Assembly: GCA_902826455.1 (NCBI GenBank) | Contig: CADEEV010000033.1 | Location: forward strand, 1 to 47,902 | Reading direction: 5' to 3' | DNA length: 47,902 nucleotides | Origin: an uncultured Acidobacteriota bacterium | GTDB lineage: Bacteria > Acidobacteriota > Vicinamibacteria > Fen-336 | In this document: positions 35,020 through 47,221 of the stretch, one piece after another | Layout of the letters: each line of letters starts with the position of its first letter | Numbering within the stretch: the stretch's first letter is position 1 | Translations under genes and position numbers: made by a program | The notes under the pieces: generated by a model | Database searches by the model: none | What the model was told of the DNA's origin: nothing | Seen by the model: only the letters and a program-made list of their open reading frames with translations

Positions 35020-37664
35020 GGCGTGCGCATCGCGAGCGTGAGATCGCGGGCGACGTAGGTCCCGGCGGCGCCCTCGAAGGCGACGCCGATCGTCCAGAAG
35101 CCCGGACCGGCTTCGCTCACGCTCACGCCCGGCTGCGCCTGCGGCGTGCGCGGGGAACGTACCTTCACGCCGTAGCTCCGGCCGGCCAGGCCCTGGAGCG
35201 TGAGCCGCAGGCTGTCGGCGGTGGCTCGGGATCGGAGCACCCGCAGGGCCTCGGAGCGGGCGCCGGACGCCGGAGCCTCCGCAGGGACGAAGGCTTCGGT
35301 GCCTTCGTCGAGCTCGAAGACGGTCGTCAGGCCGTCGCCGTCGCCCTCGACCGAGGTCGTCACCCGTTGCACGTCGCCGACGATAGCCGATTCGAAGCGC
35401 GCCGGGTTGCCGTTATGACTCACTCCGTGCACGCGGGCGTCGAGCGGGAAGGACGGGGCCAGCACCACCCGCGCGCTGCCCTGGCCCGCCGTGCGAGTGA
35501 TCGCGATCGAGAGCCGGCCCGCGCCGCGCGCGAGGACGATGTCGCACAGGGAGCTGCCGACGGCCACGTGGCGCAGCGTCGCGCGGTCCCAGTCCGGAGG
35601 GAGCTGTGGGGCGATCGTCAGGGTGTGGCCGCCCTCCGAGACCTCGACGCCGAACAGGCCGCGGAGCAGCGGCGAGACCACCATGGCCTGGGACCAGATC
35701 TGGTGGTGGGAAGAGCGTCCGAACGCCGTGTTGCGGTCGCCCGAGAGCAGCTCGGTGACGGAGCCGAGGGCGCCCGGAAAGGTCAGCAGCGCGTTCGCCA
35801 TCAGGGCCTGGTAGCCGATCGTGGGGCGACCATAGCGGTAGGCGCCCATCGCGGTCCAACCCGTGAACAACGGCCACACGGAGCCGTAGTGGTAGGACAG
35901 CGGATCGTAGAGCTCGCTGCGGTCGGAGAGCAGCCGCGTGCCCCAGTCGGTGGCGAGCGCCGCGCCGCCGAGATGATCGAGCTCGGACTGCGCCCGGGCG
36001 TCTTCTGCGGTGCGCCACCACAGCGGCACGGCCGGCAGCACGGTGTCTTCGTTCACGAGACCGCCGCCGGCCAGGGCCTCCATGCGCTTCTGGCGCCGCG
36101 CGCGGGCCGGTCCGGGCTCGGCTTCGGGCGGGGTCTTGCGCGCCTTGGCGGTGGCGAAGGCGTAGTGGCCGGGGCCGTCCAGCCAATAGGTCTTCTCCAT
36201 CGCCGCGCGCGTCTTCTCGGCCCAGCTCCGCGCGAGGCTCGCGGTGGCCACGTCGTGCATGGCGTCGGCCATCTCGCCCATGACCCGCGAGGCCTCGATC
36301 CAGAGGCCCTGCATGTAGATCTCCTCGTGGGCGGGATAGAGGGCGCCGCCTTCGACCCAGCCGTGGCCGAACTTCGTGTTCTCGATCAGGCCGTTGCCGT
36401 CGGTGTCGGTCCCGGCCGTGAAGCGGTACGCCTTCAGGATCGCGGCCCAGGATGCCTCGAGGAAGGCGCGGTCTCCGCTCGCGCGATAGAGGTCGCCCTG
36501 GGCGATCACGAACAAGGGCGTCGCGTCGGCGCTGTTCCAGGGGTACTCGTAGCCCTCGAACCAGGGGATGAGCGACGCGCTCTGGGAGATCTCGTGGGGG
36601 ATCTTCCCGTCCTCGCGCTGGTGCACGCGCAGGAAGTCGAGGGCGAGCCGGCTCACGGCCCGGTCGCCGTAGGACGTGGTGGCAAGGATCGTCCACAGGG
36701 CGTCGCGGCCGAACAGCCAGGCGAAGCCGGGGCGCTCGCTGTCGCCCGAGGTCCGGAAGCCCGCGAGCAGGCCGGTCCCGAGGAGGGGATTGGTCACGAG
36801 GCCCCTGTCGATGCCGATCCTGGCCCACGTGAACGCCGCGTCCAGGCGCGGGTCGGGCGTCTCGACCGACAGCGTGTGGTCGAGCAGGTCACGGTAGTAC
36901 GCGGCGTTCGCGGCGAGCAGCTCCGGAGCCCGGGCCAGGAGCCGGTCGTAGGTGGCGCGCGCGGCATCCCGGCCGTCGACGCTGCCGGCCATCACGATCG
37001 GCACCGGCCGTGTGCGCATCGCCTCGAGCGGGACCCGGATGGACATCTTCAACGGGACGTCCTTCGGCTCCTCCTGGTACGGCATCAGCGACAGGTCGAC
37101 GCCGTCGGGCGAGCCCACGATGCCGGCGAAGCGCTTCGACTCCTCGCTCAGCACGTAGACGTGGCCCTTCTCGTTCCACTCCACGTTGGGCGTCATCAGG
37201 CCGGCGGGCCACATCAGCCGCAGCTTCGGCCGGAAGGACGCCGTCACGGTCATGGGCAGCGCGGCGTCGACGTCGAGCAGCATCACGATGCCGGGCTCGT
37301 CGATCGGCGCCAGGAGCGTCTGCCGGACCGTGAACGCCGCGTGGGTGTAGACGAAGGTGGTGGACTCGGGCCGCACGCTCACGGAGGCGAGGGTCTCGGC
37401 GCCGTCGATGTCCAGGGGGTAGCCGTCGAGGCGGAAGGACAACCGGAAGTCGTCGACGAGCTTCAGGGGATAGGCCCAGGCCTCGAGGGCGCGGCCTTCC
37501 GTCCCGAAGACAGCGGCGCGCCGCCCGGCCACGGCGAAGAAACGGCCGGCGCGAGACGGTTGTTCGAGGTGGGGTCCGCTGGAGGTCTCCTGGGCCGAGA
37601 GGCCCCCGCCCAGGAGCGCACACATAAAGATAAAGATCCAGCGACGGCCGCGTGACAGTGTCAA
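35016..37664 (-). CDS. Secreted (alpha/alpha)6-barrel glycosidase related to glycogen debranching enzymes
   Basis: An 882-residue exported protein. The start is TTG 37664, 6 bases after AAGGAAGGA, giving a signal peptide MTLSRGRRWIFIFMCALLGG ending in SAQE. An N-terminal beta-sandwich (about 45-300) is followed by a six-hairpin barrel (about 310-720) with GFAWLFGRDALWTI, QREDGKIPHEISQ, EYPWNSADATPLFV, DTDGNGLIENTKFGHGWVEGG and YHYGSVWPLFTGW. These match the debranching/MGH1-like clan (GH63, GH15 relatives). A C-terminal beta domain (about 740-882) is probably accessory. Acidic residues in the NSAD and HGWVEGG segments are good catalytic candidates. An alpha-glucan or alpha-glucoside substrate is likely but unproven. 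Confidence 0.85.
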   Translation of the reverse strand: MTLSRGRRWIFIFMCALLGGGLSAQETSSGPHLEQPSRAGRFFAVAGRRAAVFGTEGRALEAWAYPLKLVDDFRLSFRLDGYPLDIDGAETLASVSVRPESTTFVYTHAAFTVRQTLLAPIDEPGIVMLLDVDAALPMTVTASFRPKLRLMWPAGLMTPNVEWNEKGHVYVLSEESKRFAGIVGSPDGVDLSLMPYQEEPKDVPLKMSIRVPLEAMRTRPVPIVMAGSVDGRDAARATYDRLLARAPELLAANAAYYRDLLDHTLSVETPDPRLDAAFTWARIGIDRGLVTNPLLGTGLLAGFRTSGDSERPGFAWLFGRDALWTILATTSYGDRAVSRLALDFLRVHQREDGKIPHEISQSASLIPWFEGYEYPWNSADATPLFVIAQGDLYRASGDRAFLEASWAAILKAYRFTAGTDTDGNGLIENTKFGHGWVEGGALYPAHEEIYMQGLWIEASRVMGEMADAMHDVATASLARSWAEKTRAAMEKTYWLDGPGHYAFATAKARKTPPEAEPGPARARRQKRMEALAGGGLVNEDTVLPAVPLWWRTAEDARAQSELDHLGGAALATDWGTRLLSDRSELYDPLSYHYGSVWPLFTGWTAMGAYRYGRPTIGYQALMANALLTFPGALGSVTELLSGDRNTAFGRSSHHQIWSQAMVVSPLLRGLFGVEVSEGGHTLTIAPQLPPDWDRATLRHVAVGSSLCDIVLARGAGRLSIAITRTAGQGSARVVLAPSFPLDARVHGVSHNGNPARFESAIVGDVQRVTTSVEGDGDGLTTVFELDEGTEAFVPAEAPASGARSEALRVLRSRATADSLRLTLQGLAGRSYGVKVRSPRTPQAQPGVSVSEAGPGFWTIGVAFEGAAGTYVARDLTLAMRTP

Positions 37665-37691
37665 GCCGTTCCTTCCTTGGACGTGACCGAC

Positions 37692-37719
37692 ATTATGCCC
37701 ACAAGTAACAGATTCACAA
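37692..37719 (-). promoter_or_regulatory. Promoter of the glycosidase-lacI unit
   Basis: On the minus strand TTGTGA (37714-37719) and CATAAT (37692-37697), separated by 16 bases, form a sigma70-like promoter. The start would be near 37685, leaving a short leader with an AAGGAAGG Shine-Dalgarno before TTG 37664. Confidence 0.5.
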
Positions 37720-37722
37720 GAT

Positions 37723-37736
37723 AGAAACCGGTTGCA
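37723..37736. promoter_or_regulatory. LacI-family operator AGAAACCGGTTGCA
   Basis: The core AACCGGTT is a perfect palindrome with the central CG pair characteristic of LacI/GalR sites; the extended dyad is GMAACCGGTTKC. It lies between two divergent promoters, just upstream of each -35 box, with a lacI-type gene in the locus. It probably controls both the glycosidase and the TonB receptor. Confidence 0.65.
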
Positions 37737-37744
37737 GAAAAAGC

Positions 37745-37786
37745 TTGACGTGGGGGGAGGGAGATGTCGTAAAGTTTCACAACTTT
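37745..37786 (+). promoter_or_regulatory. TonB-receptor promoter region with a 16-bp dyad
   Basis: TTGACG (37745-37750) is a good -35 box. A weak -10 (TAAAGT, 37770-37775) follows at 19 bases. Overlapping it is a perfect inverted repeat, AAAGTT-TCAC-AACTTT (37771-37786), placed where a repressor would block initiation or where a leader hairpin could form. The leader to ATG 37863 would be about 80 bases. Confidence 0.45.
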
Positions 37787-37862
37787 CCAAGTGCCTGGAC
37801 GGGACAGGTCCCGGCACACGTCGTTGCTGCGGGGCTTCGGGTCGTCAGCGCGGAGGTGTTTC

Positions 37863-40800
37863 ATGAAGGTGTCGTTGCAACGGTTTCCACTCGCCGTACT
37901 CGTCGCTCTCGCATTCGGCCTCCTCTCGTCACCGGCCCACGCCCAGGCCGTGTACGGCAGCATCGCCGGCGTCGTCGAAGATACCTCCGGCGCGCCCGTT
38001 CCCGGAGCCTCGGTCACGATCACGAACCTCGAGCGCAAGACCGAGGACACGGTCACGACCAACGAGTCCGGCAACTATGCCAAGGACCGCCTGCTCCCCG
38101 GCGTGTACTCGGTCAAGGCCTCGCTCTCGGGCTTCAAGGCGAAGCTGGTCTCGCGAGTCGTCGTCAACGTCGACACCCAGACCACGGTGCGCTTCGGCCT
38201 CGAGGTCGGCGACCTCGCGGAAGAAGTGACCGTGACCGCGGCCGAAGGTCAGTTGCTAAAGACCGACCGCGCCGACGTGGCGACCACCTTCGAGTCGAAG
38301 CAGCTCACGGAGCTGCCGGTGCTCGACCGCAACTTCACGAAGTTCGTGCTGCTCACGCCGGGCACCCAGAAGCAGGCCTGGCAGCACGCGGCCAGCGAGA
38401 ACCCCCAGGGCTCCACCCAGACCACCGTGAACGGCCAGACCTTCAGCGGCACCGGCTGGCAGCTCGACGGCACCGACAACCGCGACGTCATCCTCGGCAT
38501 CGTGGTCGTGAACCCCACCCTGGAGTCGATCGGCGAGAGCAAGATCACCTCCCAGAACTACGACGCCGAGTTCGGCCAGGCCACGGCGGGCATCGTCTCG
38601 GTGCAGACCAAGTCCGGCACGAACGAGATCCACGGCAGCGCCTTCGGCTTCCGCCAGACCGACGGCCTGCAGGCTCGCAACCCGTTCTCGCAGCCCGACC
38701 GCGAGGATCCCATCACCGGTCGCGTCCTGCCCGAGACCAAGAAGCAGCAGTTCGGCGCTTCGATCGGCGGGCCGATCGTCAAGAACCAGTGGTTCTTCTT
38801 CGGCGACTACCAGGGCACGCGCAACACGGTCGGCGGCTCCAAGCTGCTCACCGTGCCGACGGCCCTCGCGCGCCAGGGCAACTTCAGCGAGTACGGCATC
38901 AGCATCTTCGACCCCGCCACGGGCGATCCCAGCCAGCGCTCCCAGTTCCCGGGCAACATCATCCCGACCGACCGGCTCTCGCCCCAGGCCCTCGCGATCC
39001 TCAACCTGATCCCGCTGCCGAACGCCCCCGGCATCCGCGACAACTACATCGCCCAGGGCTCCGAGAAGTTCAACGGGGAACAGTTCAACACCCGCCTCGA
39101 CGGCCGGCTCACCGAGAACCTGAACCTGTTCGGCCGCTACAGCCTCGCGAAGTACAACCTCGACGGCCCGCAGGCCTTCGGCGCGGGCGGCGGCTCCGAG
39201 CTCGTCTCGCTCGGCGGCAACTCCAAGGTCAAGATGCACAGCGTCGCGACCGGCTTCGACTACACGTTCAACTCCACGACGGTCATGGACCTGCGCTTCG
39301 GGTTCTACCAGTACAAGGTGGACGTGCTGCCGAACGACTTCGGCAGCAACCCCGCGACCGACGCCGGCATTCCCGGCCTCAACATCTCCGGCGATCCGTT
39401 CACGTCGGGCCTGCCGTTCTTCGAGATCAACGGCGGCACGGCCCAGATGCGCTTCGGCTCCGGCCTCGACGCCGGCCGCTGCAACTGCCCGCTCGCCCAG
39501 AACGAGAAACAGTGGCAGGTGGCGAGCAACCTGACCAAGGTCCTCGGCAACCACACCGCGAAGTTCGGCTTCGACATCCGCCGCGCCTACAACCTGCGCG
39601 TGCCGTCCGACGCCCACCGCTCCGGCCAGCTCTACTTCAACGACAACGGCACCCGCGGCGCCAACGGCGGCGGCATCGGCCTCGCGACCTTCATGCTGGG
39701 CAACGTCAACCAGCAGTTCCGGCGCTACGTGAGCTCGAGCACCGACGCCCGCGAGCGTCAGTGGCGGCAGTTCTTCTACGCCCAGGACACCTGGCGCGTG
39801 AACGACAAGCTGACGGTCAATTACGGCCTGCGCGCCGACATCTACCGGCCCCAGACGGTCAACGACGCCGGCAACGGCGGCTGGCTCGACATCAACACCG
39901 GTGAGATCCGCGTCGGCGGCGTCGGCAACGTCGACCTCGCGGGGAACGTCAAGAGCAAGGTCAACTGGGCCCCGCGCCTCGGCGCCGCCTACCAGATCAA
40001 CTCCAAGACCGTGATCCGCGCGGGCTATGGCCGCAGCTACGACACGGGCGTCTTCGGCTCGATCTTCGGTCACGCCGTGACCCAGAACCTCCCGGTCCTG
40101 GCGGTCCAGGAGCTGAACCCGGCCAACAACTTCGACACGATCTTCAACCTGGCCCAGGGTCCCCAGGCGCCGGTCTTCCCGACCCCCGACTCGAACGGCC
40201 GCCTGCCGCTGCCCAACGGCATCTTCGCGCGCCTGCTGCCCGACACGCAGCACGTCCCGCGCGTCGACGCCTGGAACGTCACGCTGCAGCGCGAGCTCAC
40301 CCAGACGCTCTCCGGCGAGCTCGGCTACGTCGGCAACCACGGCGAAGGCTTCTTCGGCGACAACCCGGCGGCGAACTACAACGCCCCGGTCCTCGACGGC
40401 TTCGGCACCCTCAGCACCAACGAGCGCCGGCCGTTCTTCAATTCCTTCGGCTGGACCCAGGGCATCGACTTCTTCTGCAACTGCGCGACCAGCAGCTACA
40501 ACTCGCTGCAGGCGAAGCTCACCAAGCGCTTCTCCGGCGGCTACTCGCTGCTGACCCACTACACCTACCAGAAGGCGAAGAACCACAACGGCGACTACTT
40601 CGTGAACCAGGACATCGCCTACGGTCCCGCGGACTTCAGCCGCACCCACGTCTTCGTGATCGCCGGCATGGCGGAGCTGCCGTTCGCGCGGGACGCCAAG
40701 GGCCTCGCCGGGGCCGTCCTCGGCGGCTGGCAGGTGAACGCGAACGTGGTGGTCCAGAGCGGCATCCCGTTCAACGTCACCTATCGCGGCTCGGGCGCCG

Positions 40801-41204
40801 ACCGCGACACCGGCCCCAACTATCCCGACCTGATCGGCGATGCCGACGGCCCGAAGACCCAGGAGGAGTGGTTCAACGGCACCGCGATCGGCGAGTCGGG
40901 CAGCGCGTTCGGCCGTCCCGCCGCGGGCACCTTCGGCAACCTCGGCCGCAACACCCTCACCGGCCCCGGTTACTGGAACGTGGACGCGTCGCTCTTCAAG
41001 CGCTTCAAGTTCACGGACCGCACGAACCTCGAGTTCCGTATCGAGGTGAACAACCTCTTCAACCACGTCAACCTGGGCCAGCCCGACGGCGAGGTCGGCA
41101 TCCCCGGCAACCCGAACCCGAACGCGGGCCGCATCACCTCCAACGCCTTCAACGGCTCGGATCCGATGCGCAACGTGCAGTTCGGCCTCAGGTTCCAGTT
41201 CTAG
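37863..41204 (+). CDS. TonB-dependent receptor, Oar-like, with N-terminal carboxypeptidase-regulatory domain
   Basis: An 1113-residue outer-membrane receptor. The signal peptide is residues 1-28 (ending PAHAQA). A CarboxypepD_reg domain (about 30-110; YGSIAGVVEDTSGAPVPGASV) precedes the plug (about 120-230; LPVLDRNFTKFVLLTPG ... NPTLESIGESKITSQNYDAEFGQA). The long beta-barrel ends at FGLRFQF with a terminal Phe. Two CNC motifs (DAGRCNCPLAQNE and FFCNCATSS) lie in predicted loops. GGAGG lies 7 bases before the ATG. The LacI-type operator upstream and flanking secreted glycosidases suggest import of an oligosaccharide. This domain architecture is abundant in Acidobacteriota. Confidence 0.94.
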   Translation: MKVSLQRFPLAVLVALAFGLLSSPAHAQAVYGSIAGVVEDTSGAPVPGASVTITNLERKTEDTVTTNESGNYAKDRLLPGVYSVKASLSGFKAKLVSRVVVNVDTQTTVRFGLEVGDLAEEVTVTAAEGQLLKTDRADVATTFESKQLTELPVLDRNFTKFVLLTPGTQKQAWQHAASENPQGSTQTTVNGQTFSGTGWQLDGTDNRDVILGIVVVNPTLESIGESKITSQNYDAEFGQATAGIVSVQTKSGTNEIHGSAFGFRQTDGLQARNPFSQPDREDPITGRVLPETKKQQFGASIGGPIVKNQWFFFGDYQGTRNTVGGSKLLTVPTALARQGNFSEYGISIFDPATGDPSQRSQFPGNIIPTDRLSPQALAILNLIPLPNAPGIRDNYIAQGSEKFNGEQFNTRLDGRLTENLNLFGRYSLAKYNLDGPQAFGAGGGSELVSLGGNSKVKMHSVATGFDYTFNSTTVMDLRFGFYQYKVDVLPNDFGSNPATDAGIPGLNISGDPFTSGLPFFEINGGTAQMRFGSGLDAGRCNCPLAQNEKQWQVASNLTKVLGNHTAKFGFDIRRAYNLRVPSDAHRSGQLYFNDNGTRGANGGGIGLATFMLGNVNQQFRRYVSSSTDARERQWRQFFYAQDTWRVNDKLTVNYGLRADIYRPQTVNDAGNGGWLDINTGEIRVGGVGNVDLAGNVKSKVNWAPRLGAAYQINSKTVIRAGYGRSYDTGVFGSIFGHAVTQNLPVLAVQELNPANNFDTIFNLAQGPQAPVFPTPDSNGRLPLPNGIFARLLPDTQHVPRVDAWNVTLQRELTQTLSGELGYVGNHGEGFFGDNPAANYNAPVLDGFGTLSTNERRPFFNSFGWTQGIDFFCNCATSSYNSLQAKLTKRFSGGYSLLTHYTYQKAKNHNGDYFVNQDIAYGPADFSRTHVFVIAGMAELPFARDAKGLAGAVLGGWQVNANVVVQSGIPFNVTYRGSGADRDTGPNYPDLIGDADGPKTQEEWFNGTAIGESGSAFGRPAAGTFGNLGRNTLTGPGYWNVDASLFKRFKFTDRTNLEFRIEVNNLFNHVNLGQPDGEVGIPGNPNPNAGRITSNAFNGSDPMRNVQFGLRFQF

Positions 41205-41233
41205 CGGCCTGACGCACGCCGCGTCCGTTCCCG

Positions 41234-41268
41234 GGAGGAGGGTCCCGCAAGGGCCCCTCCTCCTTTTT
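41234..41268 (+). terminator. Intrinsic terminator of the TonB receptor gene
   Basis: A 9-bp GC stem (GGAGGAGGG at 41234-41242 with CCCTCCTCC at 41255-41263) encloses a small inner CCC/GGG stem with a GCAA tetraloop, and is followed by TTTTT at 41264-41268. It lies 30 bases after the receptor stop and 15 bases before the end of the convergent trehalase gene. Confidence 0.92.
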
Positions 41269-41282
41269 CGTTGGGGGCGGCG

Positions 41283-42860
41283 CTACTTCGAGTCGGCGGT
41301 CAGCACGAGGATCGAGCCGTTCGTCCAGCCAAAACCGACCTGGTTGGCGCTGTAGCCGAAGCGGATCCCCGAGGCCACGTCGGACTCGCGGCGCTCGACG
41401 TCGTACTTCTCGACGATCGTGCCGTGCTCGGCGAACTCCTTCGCCACGAGCGACACCCACTTGGCGGCGATCCGGTCGGCGTCGGCCGCGTAGCCGTAGC
41501 GGCGCATGCCCAGCACGGGGATCTGCTGCAGGGGCGCCCAGCCGAAGGGCGCGTCCCACTGGCTGCCGGTGACCGTGGTGCTCGTGCGCAGCCCGCCGGG
41601 GGCTTCGAAGAGCGGGAGGTTCTTCAGGACCGCCGCCGCCTGCGGCTTCGACGCGGCGCCCACCCAGAGCGGGTAGAACGTGGTGGCGAAGGGGTAGCGG
41701 CGCCGCTTGCGGGTCTTGAAGCTGTAGTCGAGGTACAGCCCGCTGTCGGCATCCCAGAGGTAGCGGTCGATCGCCGCGCGGCGAGCCTCGGCGCGCTTGT
41801 CCCAGGCGGCCGCGCCCGGCGCGTCGCCGAGGATGCGGGCGAGCTCCGACCCGTCGCGCTCCATCTGGTAGAGCAGGGAATTCAGGCACACCGGCGCGTA
41901 GTGGATGATGTCGATGTTGAAGGGACCGAAGCGGTTCGAGGGGTCGAAGCCCGACTCGCGCATGCTGCGGTCGCCCTTGTAGAAGAGGTCCGTGAGGCGA
42001 TCGGCCTTCTTGTCGTAGTAGAGGGCCACGTCGTAGTCGGCGATCTCGTGGGTCTTGTAGTAGTCGCGCACCCGGTCGTAGTGGGTAAACCCGTGGTCGT
42101 CCTTCTCGTCGCTCAGGACCTCGGGCGCCGGACCGTCGCCGAGGTCGTAGTACCGCGAGAGCCCGAGCTCGGGGATCAGGTGTGGCTCCGTGGTCCAGAA
42201 GCGGTAGTACTTCTCGACCGCGGGCATCGAGGCCTGGAGCCAGGCGCGATCCTTCGTCTTCGCGTAGACGCCCAGCAGCATCTGGGTCAGGAACGGAGGC
42301 TGGGAGCGCGAGAGGTAGTAGGTCCGGTTGGCGTTCAGCAGCGTGCCGTAGTTCTCGATCTGGTAGACGAAGTTGTCCGCCATGTCCTTCGCGCGCTGGG
42401 TCTCTCCGTCCGCGAGGAGCCCCACCTGGATGAAGTAGCTGTCCCAGCCGTACATCTCGTTGAAGCGCCCGCCCGGGACCACGTACGGATGGGGGAGGTA
42501 CAGGAGGCCGTGCCGGGTGATCGAGCGGGCATCGGCCGGCAGCGGCAGCAGCTCGAGGCTCGCCAGCTGCCCGGGCGTCAGGCCCGCCGCGAGCTCGGCC
42601 TGCACCCGCGCGCGATCCTCACGGGCCGGCAGGTAGACGGGCCAGCGCTCGCCCTTGGCGAGATGCAGCTTGGGGTCGGGCGCCGCGGCCGGGAGATCCT
42701 TCACGGAGCGCGTGAGAGTCGTCCAGCTCGTCTTGATGTATTCCCGCAGGCGGGCCATCTCGGCCGGAGCGGGGAGCCCGGCAGCCCACGCCGTCGAAGC
42801 GAGGGCGAGGGCCAGCAGAGCGGCTGAAATGCGAGTCCGGAGCGTCGATCGGTGGGCCAT
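41283..42860 (-). CDS. treA: Trehalase, GH37, exported
   Basis: A 525-residue alpha,alpha-trehalase hydrolysing trehalose to two glucose. Both GH37 signatures are present: PGGRFNEMYGWDSYF (about residues 129-143) and QWDAPFGWAP near residue 430. The catalytic acid candidate is the Asp in RESGFDPSNRF, and the base candidate is a Glu in the EKYDVER segment. A signal peptide (about 1-26, ending AWAAG) places it in the periplasm, as for E. coli TreA. No Shine-Dalgarno is seen. TAGACT lies 6 bases before the ATG. It is convergent with the TonB receptor and probably cooperates with it and with the secreted glycosidase in alpha-glucoside use. Confidence 0.94.
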   Translation of the reverse strand: MAHRSTLRTRISAALLALALASTAWAAGLPAPAEMARLREYIKTSWTTLTRSVKDLPAAAPDPKLHLAKGERWPVYLPAREDRARVQAELAAGLTPGQLASLELLPLPADARSITRHGLLYLPHPYVVPGGRFNEMYGWDSYFIQVGLLADGETQRAKDMADNFVYQIENYGTLLNANRTYYLSRSQPPFLTQMLLGVYAKTKDRAWLQASMPAVEKYYRFWTTEPHLIPELGLSRYYDLGDGPAPEVLSDEKDDHGFTHYDRVRDYYKTHEIADYDVALYYDKKADRLTDLFYKGDRSMRESGFDPSNRFGPFNIDIIHYAPVCLNSLLYQMERDGSELARILGDAPGAAAWDKRAEARRAAIDRYLWDADSGLYLDYSFKTRKRRRYPFATTFYPLWVGAASKPQAAAVLKNLPLFEAPGGLRTSTTVTGSQWDAPFGWAPLQQIPVLGMRRYGYAADADRIAAKWVSLVAKEFAEHGTIVEKYDVERRESDVASGIRFGYSANQVGFGWTNGSILVLTADSK

Positions 42861-42866
42861 GGGGCG

Positions 42867-42872
42867 AGTCTA
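42867..42872 (-). promoter_or_regulatory. -10 box TAGACT of the trehalase gene
   Basis: TAGACT on the minus strand is followed by 6 bases and the trehalase ATG, fitting the TANNNT-N6/7-start pattern seen at several transcription units in this window. Suggests a leaderless mRNA. Confidence 0.4.
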
Positions 42873-42930
42873 GCACCCGCTTCGCCCAACAGGAGTACCA
42901 TTGGTCCACTCTCCCCGGAGGCGTTCGCAA

Positions 42931-45881
<2,951 letters not shown>

Positions 45882-45885
<4 letters not shown>

Positions 45886-47039
45886 GCGCCCCGAAGCTGC
45901 GGGAGCCAGCTTCGGACGCGGCGCCGCAGCTCGCGTAGCCTCGACCGGCGGCGGGCCCGGCGTATCGAGCGCGCAAGGTCGGCTCGGCCGTGCTCCCGGG
46001 CCCAGGCCTCGACCTGCCAGGCGTAGTAGCGATCCGTCCGGTCGTGGAGCGGAAGGCGCTCGACCACGTCTCGCGACAGCGGCCGGCCGCCGAGGCCGGG
46101 GCAACGTTCGATGACCCCGAGCGCGTCGAGAGCGATCGCGGTGCGGAGGCACTTCTCGCAGCGATTGCAATTGGTCTCGTCGCCGGTCCGAAGGCACACG
46201 CGCAGGCAGCCCAGCGCCAGCTCGGAGCGCGCGATCGCGACCACCTTGTCCATGCGCGAGTGAGCGACGCCGTCGCACACGACCGCGGTGCGAGCGGTCG
46301 ACAGCAGCACGTCCGTCATCGGATGGCTGCCCCAGGCCGGGAGCCAGCCCATCCAGAGGCTGGCGGGCATCAGGATGCGGTCGAAGCGCCCTTCGAGGCC
46401 CAACGCGACCGCACCGAGCAGCGAGCCGAGAGAAATGTGAGCCAGGTCGCTCCGCCGGAGGCTCGACTCGACGACGTTGGTGGCGCCCACCAGCAGCGGC
46501 TTGCCCAGACTGTCCGCTGCAGCGGACAGCCGGCGATGCGCCCGTTCGAAGGCGGCGGGCGGCTCGAGCGGCAGGTCGAGGGCTCCGTGAACGAGCAGCA
46601 GGTCGTGGATGGGCGCCGCGCGCGGAACGAGGGCGCTGAACCACGAGTCGACGCCGCCGGAAAAGAAGCTGACGGTACGGCCCGGTCGCTCCGGCGCGGC
46701 AGGTCCGAGGACGTCGGCCTCGATGGGCACGAGCGGTCGCGATCGATCCCACGCGTGCCAGATGGCCAGACGCTCGCGCGCGTTGTCGAGAAGGCGTGCA
46801 TCCACCGGCAGGCGCAACACCAGCGGCTCGCCCAGGCGCAGGGCGCGCGGCAGCAGGCACGCGAGCCAGGGATTGCCGGAGCGCGACACCTCCGGCTCGC
46901 ACGTCCCCGGATATTCGAACCAGAAGCGTTCCTCGAGAGGCTGCGCGCCATGGCCTCGCGCGAAGCGCACGCGGCCCGTGAGACGCACGTTCGAAGCGAC
47001 GCGCGGCGATCGTTCGATCGCGATGTCCAGGAGCTCCAC
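45882..47039 (-). CDS. PP-loop (QueC-like) ATPase of unknown function
   Basis: A 385-residue protein. The N-terminal third (about 1-125) is an unrecognised domain. The middle has the PP-loop pyrophosphatase motif SFFSGGVDSWFSAL, which binds ATP in QueC-like and related adenylating enzymes. Downstream, NCNRCEKCLRT offers a three-cysteine cluster comparable with the zinc site of QueC. An Arg-rich tail closes the protein. The start is taken as GTG 47039 (VELLDIAI), with TACGAT 6 bases upstream; a TTG at 47093 would add 18 residues. QueC-like proteins occur in 7-deazaguanine synthesis and in the Qat anti-phage system, but no partner genes of either are adjacent. Confidence 0.75.
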
Positions 47040-47045
47040 GGAACG

Positions 47046-47051
47046 ATCGTA
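47046..47051 (-). promoter_or_regulatory. -10 box TACGAT of the PP-loop gene
   Basis: TACGAT on the minus strand is followed by 6 bases and GTG 47039. If used, the mRNA would be leaderless and the longer TTG start at 47093 would be excluded. Confidence 0.35.
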
Positions 47052-47109
47052 CGCGGAGCCGTTTGTAGATTCGACACCTCGAAAAGCCTGCAAGTGTTTC
47101 AGATTGTGA

Positions 47110-47125
47110 TGGCACGTTCGTTGCT
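47110..47125 (+). promoter_or_regulatory. Sigma54 promoter of the DUF6600 gene
   Basis: TGGCACGTTCGTTGCT matches the sigma54 consensus TGGCACG-N4-TTGCW at every conserved position, with the exact 10-base spacing between GG (47111-47112) and GC (47123-47124). Transcription would begin near 47137, giving a leader of about 85 bases to ATG 47222. Confidence 0.82.
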
Positions 47126-47221
47126 TTGGTCAACGGTGTCGCTGCACGTGAGAAGCGATCGGGGCTCGGGTCTCGATCGCGATCACCGGCCCGATGAGGG
47201 CTTTGGAAAGAGAGGTCGCAG

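Noticed and set aside
47006-47021. Palindrome GCGATCGTTCGATCGC as an enhancer site for the DUF6600 promoter
   Set aside because: It lies within the start of the PP-loop gene and consists of common codons (Ile-Glu-Arg-Ser region); nothing beyond symmetry supports it.
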